A stretch of 40,210 nt of DNA from a bacterium. Lineage in GTDB: Bacteria; SAR324; XYD2-FULL-50-16. Made by a program: the position numbers and the translations under genes. The stretch is taken from assembly GCA_018830885.1 (NCBI GenBank), contig JAHJRI010000294.1, positions 1 to 40,210 on the forward strand, written 5' to 3'. Positions 33,944-40,210 of the stretch are shown one piece after another (position 1 is the first letter of the stretch; each line of letters opens with the position of its first letter). A model generated the notes under the pieces. It was not told the DNA's origin, ran no database searches, and saw only the letters and a list, made by a program, of their open reading frames with translations.

Positions 33944-35113
33944 CTAGACGTCATGCACATAATACCCGTTAAAGGTATTGGCGGCTTCAACCATACGGTC
34001 AAATCGATCCAGGGAACCGATCAGCTCTTTTTTGATCTCGTCCCAGGCCGGCAGCTGGGCGCCGGCTTTCTTGACCCACTGCTGCTTTTCAGCATCGGTG
34101 GGGACATAAAACGTGATCCCCTCCTTCTTCATTTCCGACATGGCGTAGTTCCTGGCTGCAGGCACCTTGGCCAGGTTTTGTCGGAAGGTGATCTCAGATG
34201 CAAAATCGATCCCTTCGCGGACATCCAGAGGCAGCTGGTTGAACCACTTCAGGTTGCAGGAGTAAACCTGGGCATCGGGTACGGCACCGGTAAAAGTGAC
34301 GCTGGAGAGCACGTCCTTGAACCCGAAAACCAATAATGCTTCGACACTGGGATCCAGTGCATCGGCCACACCCTGCTTGATGGCGGAGGCTGTCTCACCC
34401 CAGGCCACCGGTGTCGGATTGGCGCCCACCAGACGATAGAACTGCTGCAGAATTTTGGAGCCGGGAACACGGAACTTGATGCCATCCATCTGGTCCGGGG
34501 TTCGAATCGGGCCCTTGATCCCCTTGCGCAGCGCGACCACCCTTGGATCGATGGTGATGTACATCAGGGCCTTGAAGCCCCGGGCCTCAATTTTGGGGTT
34601 GATCTCACCCTTCCAGGCCTTGGAGGTAACCAGATTGACAAACCGCTGGTTTTCGCCGCACCAGTAAGGAATGTTGATTATATCGGCTGCCGGTGCAAAG
34701 GGGGCAAAGTTGGAGATGGAGTGCTGGGCGGCCTGGATGGTACCGGTCTGAACCTTCTGTACCAGTGCGCTGCCGGCGCCCAGCTGTCCGGCCGGGGACA
34801 GTTTGACATAGACCTTGCCGTCGGTGGCGTTCTGGATATTCTCTTTCATATCCAGCTGCATGATGGGATAGGCTCTGGAGGCGCCGATGATATAACCGGT
34901 GGCGATATTCATCGTATACCTGGCTGCCTTTTTCCGTTCCATCTCCTCCTGCTCGAAACCGGCCGCTTTGGCTTCCCGGGTGCCGACCACTCCGGTTGTC
35001 ATGGCCAGTGCTGCGGCCGTGAATCCAAATTTGGCGGTCAGTTCCATGAACCGTCGCCGGTCGACCGTTGTCAATCCAGTATTTTCCGTTTCTTCCCTTG
35101 TTTCTTCACTCAT
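33944..35113 (-). CDS. TRAP transporter substrate-binding protein (DctP family), system 2, with Tat signal
   Basis: 389 aa. The start at 35113 is chosen because it has GGGGAG upstream and an ATGAGTGA overlap with the preceding small gene. The N-terminus carries a twin-arginine signal (DRRRFMELTAKFGFTAAALA), unusual for TRAP binding proteins, most of which use Sec; this suggests it folds, perhaps as a multimer, before export. The mature part has the DctP pattern GYIIGASRAYPIM, PAGQLGAGSALVQKVQTG and GIKFRVPGSKILQQFY. Signature Arg R253 region (IKFRVP) should bind the substrate carboxylate. Related long members bind alpha-keto acids or similar. Confidence 0.88.
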   Translation of the reverse strand: MSEETREETENTGLTTVDRRRFMELTAKFGFTAAALAMTTGVVGTREAKAAGFEQEEMERKKAARYTMNIATGYIIGASRAYPIMQLDMKENIQNATDGKVYVKLSPAGQLGAGSALVQKVQTGTIQAAQHSISNFAPFAPAADIINIPYWCGENQRFVNLVTSKAWKGEINPKIEARGFKALMYITIDPRVVALRKGIKGPIRTPDQMDGIKFRVPGSKILQQFYRLVGANPTPVAWGETASAIKQGVADALDPSVEALLVFGFKDVLSSVTFTGAVPDAQVYSCNLKWFNQLPLDVREGIDFASEITFRQNLAKVPAARNYAMSEMKKEGITFYVPTDAEKQQWVKKAGAQLPAWDEIKKELIGSLDRFDRMVEAANTFNGYYVHDV

Positions 35114-35378
35114 GGCTGTTCTCCCCTTTTTCATGATTGGTTGATTGGCTCTCTTCCCGATGCTCGGCGTGCAACGCCGTCGCAATCAGAGCAACTGATG
35201 CAAACAAAAGCAGAATAAATTCACCCACATTACTGAGGTAGAATGTATTCCAGCCCCAATGAATCGATGCTTTACCCAACAGGACGTTGATGATGTACGC
35301 GCAGAAAGAGAGTGCAAATACAAATAGAGTCAGACGCTCGCTGGTTGTGTAAACCACCTGTTTCTTATCCTTTTTCAT
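35106..35378 (-). CDS. Small two-segment membrane protein
   Basis: 90 aa with two hydrophobic segments (about residues 16-36 and 48-66) and a charged, His/Glu-rich C-terminus. A GTG start at 35387 is possible, but the ATG at 35378 has AGGAG at good spacing. It overlaps the binding-protein gene by 8 bp and precedes it, so it belongs to the TRAP operon. I do not recognise the family; it may be an accessory transporter subunit. Confidence 0.65.
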   Translation of the reverse strand: MKKDKKQVVYTTSERLTLFVFALSFCAYIINVLLGKASIHWGWNTFYLSNVGEFILLLFASVALIATALHAEHREESQSTNHEKGENSHE

Positions 35379-35497
35379 GCTTTCCACTCCTGCAGGGTTT
35401 CATTGGCGAAACATCATGGTCTGTCGACGGCCTCTGCCAAAAGCGGGATGCTTCTCCCATCCCCTTCAAAAAGGCAGTTGATAGACGATGATTCCGT

Positions 35498-35521
35498 GGC
35501 AGGGGGTGAAAGAACCCTGCC
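35498..35521. other. Hairpin between LacI gene and TRAP operon
   Basis: GGCAGGG (35498-35504) and CCCTGCC (35515-35521) are perfect inverse copies with a 10-base loop. On the minus strand the T-run precedes rather than follows it, so terminator function after the LacI gene is uncertain. Confidence 0.35.
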
Positions 35522-35557
35522 AACTCTAAAAAAAATGGACCGACCCGGAGACAGATA

Positions 35558-36565
35558 CTATCCGAGCCTGGGTACGGAACTGCGCAGAATCAGATCGGTC
35601 TCCAGCTCGTAGTGCACGGTTTCCAGACTCTTCTTCTCCACAATATCAATCAGGGCATTGGCCCCCACGGAACCCATCTTTTGACCCGGAATCCGGATCG
35701 TCGTCAGCGGCGGGTTCATGACCGCAGACATCTCCAGATCATCAAAACCGATGATCCCCAGATCAACCCCGACCTGACGACCTAAATCCCTGGCGGCGGC
35801 AATGGCACCGTAGGCCAGGATATCGTTGCCACAGAAGATCGCCGTGGGGGGCTGTTTCATTTTCAGCAGCCGCCCGGCAGCTTCCCGTCCGGATGCCACC
35901 GAGTAATCTTTCTGGATCACCAGGCTGTCTTCATAGGGAATCCCCCAATAGGCCAGTGCCTCCCGGTACCCCTGCCAGCGTTTGCGGGCCCGCCCGGTTT
36001 CGGCAAAAAGACCGGAAATCATAGCGATGCGGCGGTGTCCCATGGAGACAAAATAGTCCACCGCCTGCTTCGCCGCCTTCACATTGTTAAAGGTGACATA
36101 GGGGGCCTCGTGACCGTCGACGGTCTCCCATGTGACCAGATACGGAATCCCCCGGGTCTTGATATAATCCAGGGAGCGATTGTCCAGCGGGGTCCCGGAA
36201 AAAATAATCCCGTCCACCCGCTTCTCCAGATACAGCCGCACCAGGTCAAATTCCAGCTGCGGTTCGTATTCCGTGCTGCCCAGCAGCAGGGAGTATCCCC
36301 GGCTGGTGGCCGCTTTCTGCACCCCCCGGGTCGAAACGGCAAAAATCGGGTTGGTGATCGTCGGAATAATCAACCCCAGCGTGCGGGTGCTGCTTTTGCT
36401 CAACCCGCCGGCCAGCGCATTGTATACATAGTTGTTCTCCTCCATGACCCGCAGCACCCGGCGTCGCGTCTTCTCTGTGACCCGCTCCGGTGTGTTGATC
36501 ACCCTGGAAACCGTCGCCATGCTGACCTCGGCCAACCGGGCGATATCTGTCATGGTGGTTGTCAT
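35558..36565 (-). CDS. LacI-family transcriptional regulator
   Basis: 335 aa. The N-terminal HTH (MTDIARLAEVSMATVSRVIN) is followed by the hinge and an effector domain (about 60-330). The first ATG (36565) is taken, but the fifth codon is also ATG and homologues often begin near it; neither has a clear RBS. It lies upstream of the TRAP/AOR operon on the same strand, and two CG-centred palindromes of the LacI type lie upstream of it, so it probably represses itself and the operon until a ligand binds. Confidence 0.9.
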   Translation of the reverse strand: MTTTMTDIARLAEVSMATVSRVINTPERVTEKTRRRVLRVMEENNYVYNALAGGLSKSSTRTLGLIIPTITNPIFAVSTRGVQKAATSRGYSLLLGSTEYEPQLEFDLVRLYLEKRVDGIIFSGTPLDNRSLDYIKTRGIPYLVTWETVDGHEAPYVTFNNVKAAKQAVDYFVSMGHRRIAMISGLFAETGRARKRWQGYREALAYWGIPYEDSLVIQKDYSVASGREAAGRLLKMKQPPTAIFCGNDILAYGAIAAARDLGRQVGVDLGIIGFDDLEMSAVMNPPLTTIRIPGQKMGSVGANALIDIVEKKSLETVHYELETDLILRSSVPRLG

Positions 36566-36633
36566 AATGAGAGCGCTGCCATCTGTTAAATTCTTAAAAA
36601 ACAGGGCTTAAGAGGTATAAACGCCTATGTAAA

Positions 36634-36647
36634 TGTAAGCGTTTACA
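36634..36647. promoter_or_regulatory. LacI-type operator
   Basis: TGTAAGCGTTTACA, a near-perfect palindrome centred on CG, 69 bp upstream of the LacI gene start. The form is typical of LacI-family sites, suggesting autoregulation. Confidence 0.6.
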
Positions 36648-36923
36648 AAATAATTCATGAATTTGCCATTTCTGTCAAATAAAAAATGTATATTTTTTTA
36701 AAACGTATTTAACAAACAGAAATATTTGACGAAAAAAATATTCGGGAGGCAATTGGGGGGTCACCGGGGGAGGGAGTCAAAATGACCGGGTTAATTCAAT
36801 AAATCAGGGAGAACCATTGGCTATTGCGTGCAGAATCGATCTGAACCAGTCTGGCCGTGGGGGACAGGTAAAGAAGGGGAGGAGATGAAATGATTCGGGT
36901 TGCTGGAGGAGATAAACGCGTCC

Positions 36924-36947
36924 CTGAATGTAATCGCTTACATTCAG
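36924..36947. promoter_or_regulatory. LacI-type operator, second site
   Basis: A 24-bp site with perfect 10-bp arms, CTGAATGTAA and TTACATTCAG, around TCGC. Its core TGTAATCGCTTACA matches the site at 36634. The two sites are about 290 bp apart, compatible with a repression loop. The gap 36566-37028 shows no gene. Confidence 0.6.
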
Positions 36948-37028
36948 GATCGAAAAAAATCCCCTCACCCTGAATGGATCGGGAAATTTTTGCAGGCGGG
37001 GGCGTAATCACGACCCCCTGCCCAGGGT

Positions 37029-38219
37029 TTAGTACTCCCGCAGAATGCGTTTGGCAACGCTGATTTTGTGGACTTCATCCGCGCCGTCGTAGATCCGGGC
37101 TGCTCGTTCGCCCCTGAAATACATGGCGATCGGTGTATCGTCCGACATTCCCAGGCCGCCGTGCACCTGCAGGGCTCTGTCAACAACCCGTTGCATGGCA
37201 TTGGCCACATAGAACTTGATGATTGAAATATCCTTCATGGCTTCCTTGACGCCCCTGTTTTGAATCACCCAGGCGGCATTCAGGACCATCAACCGGGAGG
37301 AGAGGATATCGGCTGCACTGTCGGCAATATAGGTCTTGATAATGTCGGAATCTGCCAGAACCTCGGTCGGTGTACGGCGACGTTTCTTGGCATAGGAGCA
37401 CATCAGGTCGAAACAACGGTTCATGATACCGACCCAGCGCATACAGTGGTGAATTCTTCCGGGACCCAGTCGATCCTGGGCCAGGACGAACCCCATACCT
37501 TCTCCGCCCAGAATATTGGCTTGCGGAACACGGCAGTTCTGGTACAGGACTTCGGCATGGCTGTTATACCCTTCACCCACGTGTCCCATGACGGAGATAT
37601 TTCGAACCAGGTTGAATCCCGGGGTGGCAATGGGGACAATAATCATGCTGGCCCGCATGTGGCGGGATTCAGCTTCGGGATTGGTCTCCGCCATGACGAT
37701 GGCAAACTCGGCACCATCTGCGGAAGAGGAGTACCATTTCTGACCGTTGATGACATAGTCATCTCCGTCCTTTTCAGCCGTCGTCAGCAGCCAGGTGGGA
37801 TTTGAGCCGGCCACTTCCACCTCTGTCATGGAAAAACAGGAGCGGATGTCTCCGTCCACGAGGGGTTGGAGATACTTTTTCTTCTGTTCAGGTGTCCCGT
37901 ACTTGTGCAGAATCTCGATATTACCGGCATCCGGGGCCTGGCAACCGAACACGTAAAGTCCCAGGGGGGTGCGACCCAGTGCCTCGTAGATCATGGCCGT
38001 ATCCATCAGTGGCAGTCCCATGCCACCGAATTCCTTGGGGTGCAGGGGCGCCCAGAGTTCCATCTCCTTGACCAGCTGTCGTTTTTTCTTCAGCTCAGGC
38101 TCCCAGGTATAGAAGTCCGTACCCTTCATGTCGGCTTCCATGGGGATAAGTTCCTTGTCTACAAATTCGTTCATCAGGTCCAGAATGGCCTGGAGTTTTT
38201 CTGATGGTTCAAATGCCAT
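37029..38219 (-). CDS. Acyl-CoA dehydrogenase (ACAD10/11-like), tandem copy 2
   Basis: 396 aa. The start at 38219 has RBS GGAGAGGA and gives the same length and N-terminus (FEPSEKLQAILD) as the copy at 38310. Acyl-CoA dehydrogenase fold with the FAD/substrate loop SMTEVEVAGSNPT and WYSSSADGA. The C-terminal catalytic region reads QVHGGLGMSDDTP...RIYDGADEVHKIS, as in ACAD10/11-type enzymes rather than the YEGT form of short-chain enzymes. It should oxidise a CoA thioester with ETF as acceptor. It lies 90 bp downstream of its paralogue. Confidence 0.88.
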   Translation of the reverse strand: MAFEPSEKLQAILDLMNEFVDKELIPMEADMKGTDFYTWEPELKKKRQLVKEMELWAPLHPKEFGGMGLPLMDTAMIYEALGRTPLGLYVFGCQAPDAGNIEILHKYGTPEQKKKYLQPLVDGDIRSCFSMTEVEVAGSNPTWLLTTAEKDGDDYVINGQKWYSSSADGAEFAIVMAETNPEAESRHMRASMIIVPIATPGFNLVRNISVMGHVGEGYNSHAEVLYQNCRVPQANILGGEGMGFVLAQDRLGPGRIHHCMRWVGIMNRCFDLMCSYAKKRRRTPTEVLADSDIIKTYIADSAADILSSRLMVLNAAWVIQNRGVKEAMKDISIIKFYVANAMQRVVDRALQVHGGLGMSDDTPIAMYFRGERAARIYDGADEVHKISVAKRILREY

Positions 38220-38309
38220 AAAATCCTCTCCGGTTGGTTTTGCAGTTGTCTGTGTTGATAGGAATCCCCCATTGACCGGGGGAGGACCCACATGGGTCGC
38301 GGTCGGTGT

Positions 38310-39500
38310 TTAATACTCTTTCAGAATCCGGCGTGCGACCGAGATTTTGTGTACCTCATCGGCACCATCATAGATCCGGGCGGCTCGGTTTTCACGGTAG
38401 TAACCCGCAATGGGGGTATCGTCAGACATGCCCAGTCCACCGTGTACCTGCAGGGCTCGATCAACCACCCGTTGCATGGCATTGGCCACATGGAATTTAA
38501 TCAGGGAAATATCCTTCATGGCATCCTTGACGCCCCTGTTCTGGATCACCCAGGCGGTATTGAGGACCATCAGCCTGGAGGACAGAATGTCCGCAGCGCT
38601 GTCCGCAATATAGGTTTTGATAATGTCGGAATCGGCCAGTACCTCGGTGGGTGTGCGGCGTCGTTTTTTGGCGTAGGCGCACATCAGATCGAAACAGCGG
38701 TTCATGATACCGACCCAGCGCATACAGTGATGGATTCGGCCAGGTCCCAGTCGTTCCTGAGCCAGGACAAATCCCATGCCCTCACCGCCCAGGATGTTCT
38801 CCCTGGGAACCCGGCAATTCTGGAACAACACTTCCGCATGACTGCCCCAGCCGTCACCCGTGTGTCCCATCACAGAGATATTTCGGACCAGGTTGAATCC
38901 AGGATTATCCGTTGGTACGAGGATCATGCTGGCCCGCTTATGTTTGGATTCCGCTTCGGGGTTGGTCTCTGCCATCACGATCGAAAAGGTCGCCCCGTCA
39001 GCAGAAGATGAATACCACTTGTGTCCATTGATGACGTAATCATCCCCGTCTTTTTCGGCGGTGGTCAACAGCCAGGTCGGGTTGGAGCCAGCGACATCCA
39101 CTTCCGTCATGGAGAAACAGGATCGGATCTTCCCTTCAACAGCAGGTCGGCAGTATTTCTCTTTCTGTGCTTCGGTCCCGAATTTATGCAGGATCTCGAT
39201 ATTTCCGGCGTCCGGTGCCTGGCAACCAAATATGTACAGCCCCAGCGGTGAACGGCCCAGTGCCTCGTAGATCATGGCCGTATCCATCAACGGCAGACCC
39301 ATTCCGCCCATATCCTTTGGATGGAGCGGTGCCCACAACTCCATGTCGCGGACCATATTTCGCTTGGTCTCAATTTCCGGTTCGACTGCCCTGAATCCCT
39401 TGGTTTCGAAGTCGTGTTCCATGGGGATGATCTCTTTGTCGACGAACTCATTGATCATGTCCAGAATTGCCTGGAGTTTATCCGACGGTTCAAATGACAT
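38310..39500 (-). CDS. Acyl-CoA dehydrogenase (ACAD10/11-like), tandem copy 1
   Basis: 396 aa; start at 39500 with RBS CAGGAGA. Very similar along its length to the neighbouring copy; differences concentrate near residues 28-45 and 200-235. Same motifs: SMTEVDVAGSNPT, WYSSSADGA, HGGLGMSDDTP and IYDGADEVHKIS. The pair probably arose by tandem duplication and may form homo- or heterotetramers, or serve different chain lengths. It is first in the transcript; a perfect palindrome lies 265 bp upstream. Confidence 0.88.
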   Translation of the reverse strand: MSFEPSDKLQAILDMINEFVDKEIIPMEHDFETKGFRAVEPEIETKRNMVRDMELWAPLHPKDMGGMGLPLMDTAMIYEALGRSPLGLYIFGCQAPDAGNIEILHKFGTEAQKEKYCRPAVEGKIRSCFSMTEVDVAGSNPTWLLTTAEKDGDDYVINGHKWYSSSADGATFSIVMAETNPEAESKHKRASMILVPTDNPGFNLVRNISVMGHTGDGWGSHAEVLFQNCRVPRENILGGEGMGFVLAQERLGPGRIHHCMRWVGIMNRCFDLMCAYAKKRRRTPTEVLADSDIIKTYIADSAADILSSRLMVLNTAWVIQNRGVKDAMKDISLIKFHVANAMQRVVDRALQVHGGLGMSDDTPIAGYYRENRAARIYDGADEVHKISVARRILKEY

Positions 39501-39764
39501 ATGCTTTTCTCCTGTTGATGGGTTGTTGGTGTGACCGGTCATATCATAGAATGAGACAGCCTCTTCCGGAACAGAGATGCTGGTTGGAATGAATTGAAAT
39601 AACCGTTCTGGTGTTCTGACGCGACCCTGTGACCCGGCTGAAACCTTCCCCGGAAAGGTTCTGATGATCCCGGTGCTCCGTGAAAGACAGAACAGGGTCG
39701 TTCCATGGTATCATTACCGATATTTTCTGTTTTCACCCTATTGGGAAATGAGGTAAGTGTCAAG

Positions 39765-39790
39765 AAAAATAGAGCATATGCTCTATTTTT
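39765..39790. promoter_or_regulatory. Perfect 26-bp palindrome upstream of acyl-CoA dehydrogenases
   Basis: Perfect dyad centred on the CATATG at 39775-39780, with AGAGCATATGCTCT core and A/T-rich ends. It could be an operator of a dimeric regulator for the acyl-CoA dehydrogenase pair or a bidirectional terminator. It is the only structure seen in the gene-free stretch 39501-39962. Confidence 0.5.
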
Positions 39791-39962
39791 TTATGCTGGG
39801 GTTTGATTCTCTTGTCCGCGGGGGTTCCGGGTGCGCTCTGAACAGGCTCAGCAACGGGATTGGAATTGATATCTGGTCAAAAACCGACATTGTTGGTAAC
39901 ATCGGGAAAAAACCGGGATTGTTTTAATACTGAAATTTTGGTATCAATTCAGGTCCCGCCAT

Positions 39963-40123
39963 AGACGCTAAGACCTGTATGTCATTGAACTCATTCTCGA
40001 CGGCCATCCATGTTCGAAGCTGCGAGCCTCGCTTCTCATCTTCGAGGGCAGTCGTTGACATCGCCATCCTGGCGATGCTTCACCACTCCCAATCCGTTCA
40101 ATCACATACAGGTCTCAGCGTCT
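39963..40123. repeat. Inverted-repeat element, second type
   Basis: A 161-bp element with 28-bp inverted termini (39963-39990 and 40096-40123) beginning AGACGCTAAGACCTGTATG and ending in the inverse of AGACGCTGAGACCTGTATG, with two mismatches between arms. No coding capacity. It differs from the CAATG-ended family. Confidence 0.7.
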
Positions 40124-40146
40124 GCTCAGAAAAAGTGGTGAATAGT

Positions 40147-40210
40147 CAATGTCATTTAGTGAAGCCGCTTGATCAGTGTCTGCGATGGACCTGTTTGAAT
40201 TGCTTGGAGA
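40147..40210. mobile_element. Miniature inverted-repeat element, copy D (cut by window end)
   Basis: Starts CAATGTCATTTAGTGAAG and continues, nearly identical to the inverted right end of copy C, to the window edge. The other terminus lies outside the window. Confidence 0.75.

Overview
The window looks like a chromosomal segment of an anaerobic, probably sulfate/sulfite-reducing Desulfobacterota-type bacterium. This is inferred from TRAP transporters, a tungsten-type aldehyde:ferredoxin oxidoreductase, sulfolactate sulfo-lyase, corrinoid methyl-transfer proteins and two genes that appear to read UGA as selenocysteine. No rRNA, tRNA, CRISPR array or integrase gene was seen.

Layout. (1) 1-3754: suyAB (sulfolactate sulfo-lyase, minus strand) under a sigma-54 promoter with upstream activator-like sites, and a divergent GAF/AAA+/Fis enhancer-binding regulator. 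(2) 3755-24640: a more AT-rich block of about 21 kb, flanked by a 206-bp direct repeat of the regulator's 3' end (3549-3754 and 24641-24846, two mismatches). Its left half (4136-14639, minus strand) encodes a MetH-activation-like protein, a corrinoid protein, a CobW-type GTPase, three small thioredoxin-fold proteins, two UroD-type methyltransferases, a DUF1326 protein, an acyl-CoA dehydrogenase, a DeoC-type aldolase and a LacI regulator. Its right half (15646-24541, plus strand) encodes a TRAP system, a LarA-like racemase, an ABM-domain protein, an SDR, a split transketolase and a TauE/SafE permease. (3) 24979-36565, minus strand: GltS-type permease, MoaD/ThiS-like protein, Zn-alcohol dehydrogenase, SDR, beta-hydroxyacid dehydrogenase, AOR, a second TRAP system and a LacI regulator. 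(4) 37029-39500: two tandem, very similar acyl-CoA dehydrogenases. Miniature inverted-repeat elements with 10-bp target duplications occur at 1992, 14695, 29743 and 40147.

Main results. Two genes in the block are truncated by ordinary gene calling because they contain in-frame UGA. In the methyltransferase at 8340-9371 the UGA stands where the family has its C-terminal Cys zinc ligand, and is followed by a perfect 8-bp stem with a GGC loop. In the thioredoxin-like gene at 6893-7189 the UGA gives a Sec-Ala-Ala-Cys motif aligned with Cys-Ala-Ala-Cys of its neighbour, and is followed by a 6-bp stem with a GGA loop. Together with the corrinoid, reactivation and GTPase genes this suggests an unrecognised selenium-dependent corrinoid methyl-transfer module.

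How the parts may work together (inference). Without the 21-kb block, suyAB, its regulator and the permease/dehydrogenase/AOR/TRAP cluster would be adjacent. They could form one pathway for C3 sulfonates: dihydroxypropanesulfonate to sulfolactaldehyde (dehydrogenases), to sulfolactate (AOR), to pyruvate plus sulfite (SuyAB). The block would then be an insertion that split a sulfonate locus while preserving an intact regulator gene.
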